From Natronoglomus mannanivorans (GTDB lineage Archaea > Halobacteriota > Halobacteria > Halobacteriales > Natrialbaceae), in the NCBI GenBank assembly GCA_025517485.1, contig JAOPKB010000001.1, positions 186,001 through 250,000 on the forward strand: a stretch of 64,000 nucleotides of DNA, given 5' to 3'. The number at the start of each line of letters is the position of its first letter. Within the stretch, counting starts at the first letter, position 1. A program made the position numbers and the translations under genes. Of this stretch, positions 35,082 through 44,560 are shown piece by piece. The notes under the pieces are model-generated. The model made no database searches. It worked only from the letters and a program-made list of their open reading frames with translations, and was not told the DNA's origin.

Positions 35082-35717
35082 ATGCGAATCGCCGTCTTCG
35101 GTTCGACGGGGCGTACGGGTATTCCGCTGTGTGAACAAGCACTCGAACGTGGGCACGAGGTCGTGGCTCACACGCGCTCACCCGAGAAACTCACGTTCGA
35201 CGAGAGCCGCGAGGGAGTGACGATCGTCGAGGGGGACGCGTACACTGGCGAGGGTGTCGACAAAGCGGTCGCGGGCGCGGATGCAGTCGTGAGCGTCCTC
35301 GGTCAGAGCGACGCCTCGCCGAACGACTTGCTCACGGTCGCCGGTGACCACATCCTCGAGGCGATGGCCGAGCACGACGTCATCCGATTCGTGACGCTCG
35401 TCGGTGCGGGCGTGCGCGAGGAGGGCGAATCCGTCTCGCTGGGCGGCAAGGCAATGGGTGCGTTGTTGAAGTTGCTCGCTCGTGACGTACTGGAGGATTC
35501 GGCAGACCACGCCCGGCGTGTTCGCGAGAGCGATCGCGAGTGGACAATTCTGCGCGTCCCGCGACTCGGAGAGGGCGACCCGAGCGGCGACTACCGGATC
35601 GGCGACCTGCAACTCGGATTCGAGGCGGTCGACCGTGCCGACGTTGCGACGTGCATCCTCGACCGCCTCGAGAAGGGAGACTACGTCGGAGCGATGCCGA
35701 AGGTAGGGGACGCGTGA
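35082..35717 (+). CDS. NAD(P)-binding reductase, NmrA/BVR-B-like atypical SDR
   Basis: 211 residues. The Rossmann start MRIAVFGSTGRTGIPLCEQA carries GxTGxxG, followed by VVAHTRSPEKL with Arg/Ser suited to NADP, ADAVVSVLGQSD, and RFVTLVGAGV. The usual SDR Tyr-x-x-x-Lys is absent, as in biliverdin reductase B/NmrA-type proteins. It should be a soluble reductase or redox sensor for quinones or flavins. The adjacent HxlR gene and operator suggest redox or electrophile-triggered expression. A 56-residue membrane protein overlaps its stop. Confidence 0.87.
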   Translation: MRIAVFGSTGRTGIPLCEQALERGHEVVAHTRSPEKLTFDESREGVTIVEGDAYTGEGVDKAVAGADAVVSVLGQSDASPNDLLTVAGDHILEAMAEHDVIRFVTLVGAGVREEGESVSLGGKAMGALLKLLARDVLEDSADHARRVRESDREWTILRVPRLGEGDPSGDYRIGDLQLGFEAVDRADVATCILDRLEKGDYVGAMPKVGDA

Positions 35718-35884
35718 TCGTGGGGCAGACGACGTCCGACTCGGTCGATGACACCGATTCCTCGATCACGATTCGCGGTGCAGCCGTGATCATGTCGTCC
35801 GTCGTGACCGTGCTCGTGTTGATGCACGTCGTGGTCGCCGCAATCACCGTCGACACACTCGTGTACTGGCGGAGGATTGACTGA
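35714..35884 (+). CDS. Small single-span membrane protein coupled to the reductase
   Basis: 56 residues from GTG at 35714, which overlaps the reductase stop codon in a GTGA arrangement; another GTG is at 35720. A polar N-terminus (VDDTDSSITIRG) is followed by one membrane helix, AAVIMSSVVTVLVLMHVVVA, and a short end VYWRRID. The overlap implies cotranslation. The family is not recognised. Confidence is limited by the small size. Confidence 0.55.
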   Translation: MIVGQTTSDSVDDTDSSITIRGAAVIMSSVVTVLVLMHVVVAAITVDTLVYWRRID

Positions 35885-35992
35885 CGCGAATCTATCGAGC
35901 GATTGTCCGAAGAGTGACCGTATTCGAGACGACCTCCGTCGGTCAAGATGCACGTGAAGTGACCGATCACGAGACACCGCAACTCGAGACCG

Positions 35993-37300
35993 TTACCGAC
36001 CGAACCGCTTCCTGATCGACGCTCGCAACGGCAGACCGAACGCGCCGAGCAGCGGGACGACGACGTAGGCGAGCAGATCACTCGGCAGCGACGCGTAGCC
36101 CGCTGCGCTCGCGGCGAGTGCGATCCCCGGCGTACTGACCGCGAGCACGAACAGATACGACGGCGACCAGCCGGGAAGCTGTCGGGTCCGGTGGACGATC
36201 ACGCCGAACAGCAGTGGCATGAGGAGCGCGCCCGCGAGCAATGGCCCGCCGAGTAGGGTACTCGAGGCCCCGAGTGCGACCGCAAGGACGATCGTTTCGT
36301 CGATCGATACGGCGCCCCACGTCTCCTCTCGCCAGGCGATCCGGGCGCTGAGGAGAGAGAGCAGGGCGACCCCGACGACGCCGGCGAGGAGTCCGTACCA
36401 TTGCTCCGTCGGGAGCGGCGGCGCGAGGAGTTCGACTGAGGAGACGAACCCGACTACGGTCTCGATGCCGTGGCGACCGCTCGAGAGCGTCTCCCAGAGG
36501 GCGGTCGGATCGGTGCCGATCGCACTCAGTTCGTCGCCGAGTGACTGGATCGGGGCTTCGTTCGCGAGCGCGAACTGCCCGAGTCCGGCGAGGTAGGTGA
36601 ATGCGGCGAGCCAGATCAGTGGCCAGGCGAAGTTCTGGCTGCGCCACCAGCGGGCGAGTGAGTTCTCGGAGACGCGTGATCGAGATCGGGAGTGGGTTCG
36701 GTTGGTTCCTTTCCCTGCCTCGGCCCCGGACCCAGTCCCAGCGCCGGAAGTCGCCGTCCCGCCGTCCGTCGTTCCGGTCGTAGCGGTGCCGGCACTCGAG
36801 CCGGAGGTCCGCGAGCTCGAACTCGAACTCGTATTCGTATTCGAACTGGCCGCACTCGAGCGAGTCGTACTCGACGTCGACGATTCCCCGGTCGACGTCG
36901 TCGATCGCGAGGTGGAACTCGACGAGCGTGATGCGGAACTCGAACTCGAACCCGACCCCGAACTCGAGTCCGCCTCGCTATCGGAATCGTCACCGGACTC
37001 GCTCCCTGTCGTCGATTTCGTCTTGCTCTTACTCTTGTCCTTCCACAGATCCGGCGAGGGGAGGCCCTTGGTCCGCTTGGCCACGTAATCCTCGTGGCCG
37101 AGACGGTCGTAGGCCTGGCGCTCGACGGGGTCGCCGAGGATATCGTAGGCTTTCTTGAGTGCCGTAAACTGCGCTTGCGCGCGGTCGTCGTCGTTCAAAT
37201 CCGGGTGGTAGACTCGTACCTGATCGCGGAACGCCTGCTTGATGTCGTCCTGGGAGGCGTCGTCCGGCACGTCGAGAAGGTCGTAGAAGTCCTCAGTCAT
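35993..37300 (-). CDS. J-domain protein with C-terminal membrane region
   Basis: 435 residues. The J domain (1-70) has FYDLLDVPDDASQDDIKQAF, the HPD motif in VRVYHPDLND, and FTALKKAYDILGDPVERQAY, so it can stimulate an Hsp70 ATPase. Residues 85-215 are a Ser/Thr/Gly-rich low-complexity region. The last 210 residues contain about six hydrophobic helices (from WPLIWLAAFTYLAGLGQFAL to YVVVPLLGAFGLPL). There is no zinc-finger or substrate domain of DnaJ, so it likely recruits Hsp70 to the membrane. Confidence 0.9.
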   Translation of the reverse strand: MTEDFYDLLDVPDDASQDDIKQAFRDQVRVYHPDLNDDDRAQAQFTALKKAYDILGDPVERQAYDRLGHEDYVAKRTKGLPSPDLWKDKSKSKTKSTTGSESGDDSDSEADSSSGSGSSSSSASRSSSSTSRSTTSTGESSTSSTTRSSAASSNTNTSSSSSSRTSGSSAGTATTGTTDGGTATSGAGTGSGAEAGKGTNRTHSRSRSRVSENSLARWWRSQNFAWPLIWLAAFTYLAGLGQFALANEAPIQSLGDELSAIGTDPTALWETLSSGRHGIETVVGFVSSVELLAPPLPTEQWYGLLAGVVGVALLSLLSARIAWREETWGAVSIDETIVLAVALGASSTLLGGPLLAGALLMPLLFGVIVHRTRQLPGWSPSYLFVLAVSTPGIALAASAAGYASLPSDLLAYVVVPLLGAFGLPLRASIRKRFGR

Positions 37301-37448
37301 GGAAGATCGTTCGGTCGTATCGGGGGACAGCGGGCTTGCTGATGAGTACGTGTTCGAGTACGTATAATTTCACTGTTCCTGTCCCTTCCCCGCTCCCCGT
37401 TCGTCACTCGAGGCAGTTGGCTATTTCGGCCGAATGCCCGCTCGAGAG

Positions 37449-38858
37449 TCACGGAAAGTCCTCCAGTGAGGTCTGTCCGTCGACGTGCTCTCGAGACTGC
37501 GTTTCTGTCTGTGTGTCCGCGTCCGGTTCCTCTCGTTCGTCCGGAGCGGATTCCGTCTCGGTACGCACGTCGGAGTCGGTCGATTCGACAGTCGAGGGTG
37601 TGAACGAGGAGAGGGTCGGGGACGAAGGCGAAGGCGGAGACGACGATGGAGACGAAGACGATGCATCCGTCTCCGTCATCGGACTGTCCCACCCCTCGAG
37701 ACTCGTCTGATCGCCGGCGGCGAACTCGAGGTTGGCGATGCGGACGCCCAGCTTTCGGACGGGTTCGGACTCGAACTCTTCGAACAACTCGAGGGCGAGT
37801 TCCTCGACGAGGTCCGGTTCGTCGACGGGGCCCGGAAGCGAATTCTCGCGAGTGTGGACGTCGTAGGGCGGGGTCACGGCTTTCACACCGATGGTTCGGT
37901 ATAGCGCGTCTTCTCGCTGGGCGCGGTCGGCGACGGCTTCGGCCAGCGTCCGGATCTGGTCGCGTTTGGGTTCCGGATCATCGACTGGCGACGCGAACGC
38001 AGACTCCCGCGAGAAACTCTTGGGTTCGCCCTTCGGCTCGACGCGGCGGTCGTCGTCACCGCGCGCGCGGTCGTACAGCTCTCGACCGCGCTCACCGAAC
38101 GCTTCCACGAGCGGCTCGGGATCGGTCGCGGCGACGTCGCCCGCGGTCTCGAGGCCCATCCCCCGTAACTCCCTGGCGGTGACCGGGCCGACGCCGTGGA
38201 GGAGTTCGACCTCGAGCGGGTCGAGAAACTCCCGGACGTCGCCCGGTCGAACGACCGTGATGCCGTTTGGCTTGTCGAAGTCACTGGCGATCTTGGCCGC
38301 GCTCATCGTGGGAGCGACGCCGATGCTGACGGTGACGCCGACCTCCCGCTGGATGCGGTCGGTGACGTGGCGTGCGAAGCCGTCGGCGACCTCCCAGGCG
38401 GTGCGATCGGTGACGTCGAGGTAGGCCTCGTCGATGCTCACCTCGCGGACGACATCGGCGCAGTCGTGGAGGATCGTGCGAACTTCCTCGGCGATCGACT
38501 CGTAGTAGTCCATGTCGACGGGGCGGTAGTGGCCGGTCTCCTCGCGAGTGTGCTCCGAATCGGAATCGGCGTCCGGGTCGTAGTCGGCTCTTCGCGGGAG
38601 GCGCTCGAGCGCGGTCGAGATCGCCTGTGCGCTCTCGACACCGTGTGCGCGGGCCTCGTAGCTTGCGGTGGCGACGGCGCCGACGGTCTCACCGGCCTCG
38701 TAGCCCATCCCGACGACGACCGGTTCGCCCTCGAGGTCCGGTTCGCGAAGCCGCTCGCAGGAGGCGTAGAAGCAGTCAGCGTCGACGTGGAGGACGATCC
38801 ACTCCTCGTCGTCCTCGCGGTCGTCTCCGATGCCGGGTAACCGGGAGCCGTCTGGCAT
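37449..38858 (-). CDS. dinB: DNA polymerase IV (Y family)
   Basis: 469 residues. Catalytic sites: WIVLHVDADCFYASCE (first Asp) and REVSIDEAYLDVTDR (Asp-Glu pair), with SIGVAPTMSAAKIASDFDKP and a helix-hairpin-helix region LHGVGPVTARELRGMGL. The little-finger domain extends to about 375. The long Ser/Pro/Glu-rich tail contains a first PCNA-box-like QTSLEGW and ends in QTSLEDFP, the PIP box that attaches Y-family polymerases to the sliding clamp. It performs translesion synthesis. The neighbouring J-domain and transferase genes are unrelated. Confidence 0.95.
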   Translation of the reverse strand: MPDGSRLPGIGDDREDDEEWIVLHVDADCFYASCERLREPDLEGEPVVVGMGYEAGETVGAVATASYEARAHGVESAQAISTALERLPRRADYDPDADSDSEHTREETGHYRPVDMDYYESIAEEVRTILHDCADVVREVSIDEAYLDVTDRTAWEVADGFARHVTDRIQREVGVTVSIGVAPTMSAAKIASDFDKPNGITVVRPGDVREFLDPLEVELLHGVGPVTARELRGMGLETAGDVAATDPEPLVEAFGERGRELYDRARGDDDRRVEPKGEPKSFSRESAFASPVDDPEPKRDQIRTLAEAVADRAQREDALYRTIGVKAVTPPYDVHTRENSLPGPVDEPDLVEELALELFEEFESEPVRKLGVRIANLEFAAGDQTSLEGWDSPMTETDASSSSPSSSPPSPSSPTLSSFTPSTVESTDSDVRTETESAPDEREEPDADTQTETQSREHVDGQTSLEDFP

Positions 38859-39089
38859 GGTGATCGGTGGTCAATTCTCACTTGGTGTGGGAGGTTGTGA
38901 ACGTTGTGACCGACTCGCGATGGAGTTCGCTGCCGTCCCCTCACCGATTGACGATCCGAGGGCGCCGACTCGAGTCCCGCCGAGCGAAAGCTGACCGAGC
39001 GCGGTCGCGTGTCGACCGACCGTCGACACGAGTCGAGAGCATCGCCGGGACGCCCGTATTTTAGGTGGGCTGGCGTCGGTGAGATCCCT

Positions 39090-40814
39090 ATGGACGTCGA
39101 TCTCAACCTCGACCGATTCGACTCGAGACGCTCGACCGTGTACGCCAACCGCGGGATGGTGGCGACGAGCCAACCGCTCGCGACGGAGGCCGGCCTGTCG
39201 GTCCTTCGCGAGGGCGGGAGTGCGTTCGACGCGGCCGTCGCGACGGCTGCGACGCTCAACGTTGTCGAACCGACGTCGACCGGCCTCGGCGGCGACGTCT
39301 TCGCGCTTTACCGGACCGCCGACGGCGAGGTCGGCGCGATGCGTTCGTGTGGCGGCGCCCCCGCCAACGCCACGATCGAGACCGTCAGGGAGGCACTCGA
39401 GGAGACGGGCCCCGACGAACGAGCGTCGTACTACCCCGACTCCCGCGGGTACGCCACCGACGAGGGGGCGAACGAGGACGGCGAACTCGAACTGGAGATG
39501 CCGTTTCTCGGTCCCCACGCCGTCACGGTCCCCGGAACCGCACGCGGCTGGGAGGCGACCGTCGAGGAACTGGGCCAGAAGTCACTCGAGGAGGTGCTCG
39601 AGCCGGCGATTCACTACGCCCTCGAGGGGTATCCCGTCTCGGAGGTCATCGCCTCCCACTGGCAGGGGGCGGAGACGCTGTTCACGGACGACCACGCGCG
39701 TGAGACGTTCCTCTTCGACGGCGAGGCGCCAGCGGTCGGACAGACGGTCACGCTCGAGCGGCTGGGCGAGTCGCTGCGAAAAATCGCCGATCGGGGTGCC
39801 GACGTCGTCTACGAGGGCGAGATCGGCGAGCAGATCGTCGCGACAATTCGGGAGCAGGGTGGCTTGATGACGCTCGAGGATCTCGCCGATTTCGAACCCG
39901 AGTTCGTCGATCCCGTCAGGACGACCTACAACGGCGCGGAGATCTACGAACTGCCGCCGAACAATCAGGGACTGATCGCGCTCGAGGCGCTGAACATCGC
40001 CGAGGAGATCGGTGCGGGAGACCATCCCTACGACTCCGCGCAGCGGGTCCACGCGTTCGCCGAGGCGACGAAACTGGCATTCGTCGACGGCCATCGATAC
40101 ATCACCGACCCCGCGTGCGAGGAAGTCCCGCCGCTGGCGTCGAAGTCCTACGCGAGCCAGCGTGCGTCGGCGATCGGCAAAACGCCGATTCGGAATCCAG
40201 ATTGGGGCGTCCCGAACGCACACGCGGAGGATAGCGACACCGTCCTCCTCACGGTTGGCGACGAGGAGGGGAACCTCGTCTCGTACATCAACTCGCGGTT
40301 CGCCGGCTTCGGCAGCGGGCTCGTGGCGGGCGATACCGGGATCGCACTCCAGAACCGGGGCGCGTCGTTCTCGCTCGATCCGGACCATCCCAACCGCCTC
40401 GAGCCGGGCAAGCGGCCGTTTCACACGCTGATTCCTGCGATCGGACGGTTTCCGGAGTTAGGGAGGGATTCCGGTTCGGACGCCGCTCGCGACGGACGGG
40501 ACACGTGGGCCGCCTTCGGCGTCATGGGCGGCTACATGCAACCGCAGGGTCACGTGCAGGTCGTCTCGAACCTCGTCGATTACGGGCTTACTCCGCAGGC
40601 CGCCCTCGACGCGCCGCGATGGCGCTACCGGGAGGACGGAACACTCGGCGTCGAGGAACGATTGCCCGAGCAGACGGCGCTGGCGCGGATGGGCCACGAC
40701 GTCCGGGTCCTCACGCCGGCGCTCTTCGGCGGCGCACAGTTCGTGGGTCGTCGCGGCGAGACGCTGATCGGCGCGACCGAGCCGCGAAAGGACGGGACCG
40801 TTTCGGGCTACTGA
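39090..40814 (+). CDS. ggt: Gamma-glutamyltransferase
   Basis: 574 residues from ATG at 39090, with TATTTTA at 39057-39063 about 30 nt upstream. The N-terminal part has MVATSQPLATEAGLSVLREG and GGSAFDAAVATAATLNVVEP, with the large-subunit signature STGLGGDVFAL. The small subunit begins at the autocatalytic nucleophile Thr384 in EDSDTVLLTVGDEEGNLVSY, and GKRPFHTLIPAI follows. No signal peptide is visible, so it would act in the cytoplasm, although many relatives are secreted. It transfers or hydrolyses gamma-glutamyl groups, for instance of gamma-glutamylcysteine, the main haloarchaeal thiol. Confidence 0.9.
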   Translation: MDVDLNLDRFDSRRSTVYANRGMVATSQPLATEAGLSVLREGGSAFDAAVATAATLNVVEPTSTGLGGDVFALYRTADGEVGAMRSCGGAPANATIETVREALEETGPDERASYYPDSRGYATDEGANEDGELELEMPFLGPHAVTVPGTARGWEATVEELGQKSLEEVLEPAIHYALEGYPVSEVIASHWQGAETLFTDDHARETFLFDGEAPAVGQTVTLERLGESLRKIADRGADVVYEGEIGEQIVATIREQGGLMTLEDLADFEPEFVDPVRTTYNGAEIYELPPNNQGLIALEALNIAEEIGAGDHPYDSAQRVHAFAEATKLAFVDGHRYITDPACEEVPPLASKSYASQRASAIGKTPIRNPDWGVPNAHAEDSDTVLLTVGDEEGNLVSYINSRFAGFGSGLVAGDTGIALQNRGASFSLDPDHPNRLEPGKRPFHTLIPAIGRFPELGRDSGSDAARDGRDTWAAFGVMGGYMQPQGHVQVVSNLVDYGLTPQAALDAPRWRYREDGTLGVEERLPEQTALARMGHDVRVLTPALFGGAQFVGRRGETLIGATEPRKDGTVSGY

Positions 40815-40950
40815 TCTCCGTTATCTCCGGATCAGTCCCGATCGATAACAGTTACTCGAACCGTCTGTACCGCCCTTCGTTTGAGCCAATGAGTATCAGA
40901 AATCGACGATTCGCCGTGGTCCTTTTGCCGTCAGGCGACCCAGACACTGT

Positions 40951-43900
40951 ATGAACGTCGGTCCCGAGTCACACGAGGCTGCTCACCTCCGTCGGGTACT
41001 CGTGATCAGCGAGACGCCGTGGCTCAGATCCGCCACACGAGCGCTCGAGGATGCAGACGCGGACGAATCGATCGCAGTCGACCTCACCACGCCTGACGAA
41101 TCTCTCGACCGCGACTCGTTCGTGGCCGACGATGGACAGCAGACGAACGGCCATCTCGACTGCGTTCTCACGGACGACCTGGAAGTCGTCCGGGCGAATC
41201 GTTTCGGTGATCGGATTCCGCTCGTCTTCGCGATCGACTCACCGACGGCGACTGAACTCGAGTCCGTCGCATCGGCCGTCTCAGAGTTCGTCACCAGAGC
41301 AGACGCGACGACACCGACCTTGCTTCGGCACCGACTCGAACGGGCGGTCCAGTGTACACACACCCAACAGAGCCTCGACGAGCAGGAGGCGTGGTACCGG
41401 ACACTAATCGAGCGGTCGTCGACGCTGCTGTTGGTACTCGACGAGCAGCGCCGGCGGACGTTCGTCGGGCCGTCGGTCCAGGGGATCGTCGGCTGTGATC
41501 GGACGGACCTCCTGGGTGAGCGAGCTGACGAGGTGGTCCACCCCGACGACAGAGACACGTTCGTCGACACGTTCGAGGAGGTCCGCGACCGGGGACCGGG
41601 AGCGGTGGCGTCGTGTACGTATCGGGTCCGCCACGCGGACGATTCGTGGCATGTCCACGAGGCGATACTCACGAACCACCTCGAGGACCCGACCGTCGAC
41701 GGCGTCGTCGTGGCCATCCACGACGTAACCGACTACCACCGGGTCGAACAGGAACTACACGAGACCTTCGAGCGCGTCGCGGACGCGTTCGTCGCCCTCG
41801 ATACGGACTGGCGTTTGACCGACGTCAACGACCGCGCCGAAGAGCTCTTCGCCGCCGACGCGGACGACCTCCTCGGTCGTCCCGTCGACGAGGTCCTCCC
41901 GGAACTCGACGAATCGGAACTCCGGACGCAGGCACTCGAGGCGGTCGACACGCAGGAACCGACGTCCATCGACGCCTACATCGAAGCGTACGATCTGTGG
42001 GTCGAAGTCCGATTCTATCCGTCGCCGTCCGGTCTGTCGGTCTACTTCACGGATATGACCGAAGAGACGGCCCGGAACGCACAGCTCGCAGAACACACCG
42101 AACGGCTCCAGACGCTCGTCGAGAACGTCCCCGTCGTCCTGTTCGTCCTCGACGATGACGGCACGTTCACGCTCTCGGAAGGACGCGGACTCGAGAACAT
42201 CGGGCTCGAGGCCGGCGAGGTCGTGGGAGAGTCGATATTCGACGTTTACGACGAGCCCGACATTCACGCGAACGCCCGGCGAGCGCTGACGGGCGATCCA
42301 GTCCACACCCACCATTGTATCGAAGACCAGTTCTTCGAGTCGTGGTACCGGCCGATCACGAACGGAGACGGCGAGGTCGAGCGCGTCATCGGTGTCGGCG
42401 TCGACGTCACCGAACGCTCGCAGTACGAACGAGCGCTCGGGGCGATTCAGGACGCGACAAAACAGCTACTGACCGTCGAGTCGAGCGCGGACGCCTTCGA
42501 GTACGTCGTCGACGTCGCAACCGACGTTCTCGAGGGGACCGACGTCGTCTGCTATCGGTTCGACGAGCGATCGAACGCACTCGTTCCAGTAGCGCACTCG
42601 ACGACCCAGCAGCCGACACGGATTCAGCCCGGCGAGAGCCCGATCTGGGGTGTGTTCGCCGACGAAACGCCAGCAGTAGTCGACGATCCGATCGGTCCGG
42701 TAGTCGACGGCGAAGGGAACGGATCGACGTTCGAGTGTGGGCTGGCGATCCCACTCGGAGAACACGGTGTCCTCGTTTCCGTCTCGCGTGGCTCCGACCG
42801 CTACACGGCGGACGCAGAGGCCGGCGATCTGGCACAGCTGCTCGCCGCAACGGCTGAAGCCGCCCTCGACCGGCTCGCCCGAACCGAGCGACTCCGCGAA
42901 CGAGAGCGCGAACTCGACGAGCAGAACACGCGTCTCGAGCGCCTCGGACGTGCCACTCGAATCAGAGAGGACCTCGAAGAACTCCTGTTGAGAGCCGACA
43001 GCCGTGAGGAGATCGAGCGGGGGATCTGTGATCGCCTCTTCGAGATCGACGAGTGCCTGTTCGCCTGGATCGGTGAACCCGACCCAGGCGGCAACCGCGT
43101 CCTGCCCCGAGAGACGGCCGGTCACGGCGACTCCTATCTCGAGGCAGTGACGGTGACGACCGTCGACGACCCGGCGACCGAGCCGACCGGCGCGTGTGTT
43201 CGGTCGAACGAGGTCGTGTCAGTCGAGAACGTCGCGGAGGGCATCCGAAACGGTGCTTGGCGCGCCGAAGCGCTCTCGCGAAACTTCCAGTCGATCCTCT
43301 CGATCCCGTTGCTCTACGACGGGTTCCTCTACGGCGTGCTCTCGGTGTACGCCGACCGCCACGACGGGTTCGACGAACCGACGCGGACGATCCTCGAAGA
43401 GTTAGGAGAGACGATCGCGTACACGATCGACGCCGTCCAGCGAAAGAACGCGTTAGTGAGCGACGATGTCACCGAAATCGAACTCGAGGTCGAAGCCGAG
43501 TCGGCGTTTGCGACCCTCGCCGAACGCTTCGAAACGACGATCACACTCGAGGGAATCATTCCACAGAACGACGACTCGACGATCACGTTTCTCGGTCTGG
43601 AGACGAACATCGAGAGCGACGATATCGGAGCGATCGACGGGTTCGAGTCGGTGACGCCGTTGCGGACCTCTGACGATCGAACGCTGATTCAGGCCCACCT
43701 GACGGAGCCGTTTTTCGGGGCGATCGTCGAGAACCACGGCGGCTCCTTGCGGGCACTGACGGTCGACGAATCGGGGAGCCGTGCAATCATCGACGTCCCC
43801 CGCTCCGTCGAAGTCCGAGAACTGCTCGCGGGAATCAACCGCTCCGGCTCCGGTTTCGACGTCTCGTTACGCGCGAAACACGACCGGACGCGGACGCGAG

Positions 43901-44145
43901 ATCACAGTCGGTTACTCGATCGACACGGCCAGCATCCACTGCTCGAGGAACTCACGGACCGACAGCGAGAGGTCGTTCAGGCCGCCTATCACGGCGGCTT
44001 CTTCGAGTGGCCTCGAACTGCGACCGGTGAGGAGGTCGCGGACTCACTGAACATTTCACCGCCTGCGTTTCACAACCACGTGAGGGCGGTCCAGCGCAAG
44101 CTCTTCGCCTCACTGTTCGAGACGGGTTCACTCGATGATCATTAA
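40951..44145 (+). CDS. PAS/GAF multi-sensor bat-type transcription regulator
   Basis: 1064 residues, one of the largest haloarchaeal regulators. Order: an N-terminal receiver-like region lacking the usual Asp signature (15-125); PAS 1 (about 145-268, with ERSSTLLLVLDEQRRRTFVG); PAS 2 (272-388); PAS 3 (390-505, ENVPVVLFVLDDDGTFTLSE); GAF 1 (510-655); a coiled linker (RERERELDEQNTRLERLGRA); GAF 2 (680-835); the bat partner domain (845-990); and the terminal HTH (LTDRQREVVQAAYHGGFFEW). It should bind small ligands or redox cofactors and activate transcription. The adjacent HalOD1 gene may be its partner. Confidence 0.93.
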   Translation: MNVGPESHEAAHLRRVLVISETPWLRSATRALEDADADESIAVDLTTPDESLDRDSFVADDGQQTNGHLDCVLTDDLEVVRANRFGDRIPLVFAIDSPTATELESVASAVSEFVTRADATTPTLLRHRLERAVQCTHTQQSLDEQEAWYRTLIERSSTLLLVLDEQRRRTFVGPSVQGIVGCDRTDLLGERADEVVHPDDRDTFVDTFEEVRDRGPGAVASCTYRVRHADDSWHVHEAILTNHLEDPTVDGVVVAIHDVTDYHRVEQELHETFERVADAFVALDTDWRLTDVNDRAEELFAADADDLLGRPVDEVLPELDESELRTQALEAVDTQEPTSIDAYIEAYDLWVEVRFYPSPSGLSVYFTDMTEETARNAQLAEHTERLQTLVENVPVVLFVLDDDGTFTLSEGRGLENIGLEAGEVVGESIFDVYDEPDIHANARRALTGDPVHTHHCIEDQFFESWYRPITNGDGEVERVIGVGVDVTERSQYERALGAIQDATKQLLTVESSADAFEYVVDVATDVLEGTDVVCYRFDERSNALVPVAHSTTQQPTRIQPGESPIWGVFADETPAVVDDPIGPVVDGEGNGSTFECGLAIPLGEHGVLVSVSRGSDRYTADAEAGDLAQLLAATAEAALDRLARTERLRERERELDEQNTRLERLGRATRIREDLEELLLRADSREEIERGICDRLFEIDECLFAWIGEPDPGGNRVLPRETAGHGDSYLEAVTVTTVDDPATEPTGACVRSNEVVSVENVAEGIRNGAWRAEALSRNFQSILSIPLLYDGFLYGVLSVYADRHDGFDEPTRTILEELGETIAYTIDAVQRKNALVSDDVTEIELEVEAESAFATLAERFETTITLEGIIPQNDDSTITFLGLETNIESDDIGAIDGFESVTPLRTSDDRTLIQAHLTEPFFGAIVENHGGSLRALTVDESGSRAIIDVPRSVEVRELLAGINRSGSGFDVSLRAKHDRTRTRDHSRLLDRHGQHPLLEELTDRQREVVQAAYHGGFFEWPRTATGEEVADSLNISPPAFHNHVRAVQRKLFASLFETGSLDDH

Positions 44146-44180
44146 TCCTTTAACCCCGTTCGAGACGAATTGTTACAGGG

Positions 44181-44205
44181 TTAACGATCAAACTCTTAAC
44201 GATCA
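44181..44205 (+). repeat. Direct repeat upstream of the HalOD1 gene
   Basis: TTAACGATCA occurs at 44181-44190 and again at 44196-44205, a 15 bp period. It lies 56 bp before the ATG at 44261 and could be a regulator binding site, possibly for the preceding bat-type protein. Confidence 0.5.
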
Positions 44206-44260
44206 GTCGTGAAGTGTGCTGTAGATTCCCTACAGACGTATCGGGGGAACGTGTGAAACC

Positions 44261-44560
44261 ATGACTGAAATGACATCAGAGTCCACGCAGCCAACGGGGG
44301 GCGCGTCTTATGCCGTGCAGTACGACCGACTCGACGATGAACCGCTGAGCGTCGCAGTTGCAGACGCTGTTGCGACGTTTACAGATACCGAGGTGACCGA
44401 ACTCGAACCACTCCACTACTCGATCAACGCCGATGCACTCGAGCGACTCTTCGAACCGCGACCGGACGGGGTTCGAAGCGGTGGATCGGTAACGTTTTCG
44501 TACAACGGGTGTCAGGTCACCGTCGCGTCCGACGGCGAAGTAGTCGTCGAACAGGATTGA
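44261..44560 (+). CDS. HalOD1 output-domain protein
   Basis: 99 residues (or 96 from the second ATG at 44270). The domain reads PLSVAVADAVATFTDTEVTE, LEPLHYSINADALERLFEPR, and the beta hairpin GSVTFSYNGCQVTVASDGEV, the compact fold assigned to haloarchaeal output domains. Its stop codon TGA (44558-44560) coincides with the terminal nucleotides of an IS200/IS605-type element end. It follows the large sensor by 115 bp and may act with it. Confidence 0.85.
   Translation: MTEMTSESTQPTGGASYAVQYDRLDDEPLSVAVADAVATFTDTEVTELEPLHYSINADALERLFEPRPDGVRSGGSVTFSYNGCQVTVASDGEVVVEQD

Noticed and set aside
35993..38858. J-domain protein and DNA polymerase IV as an SOS-type stress operon
   Set aside because: They are on the same strand but separated by 148 bp, and no shared operator is visible.
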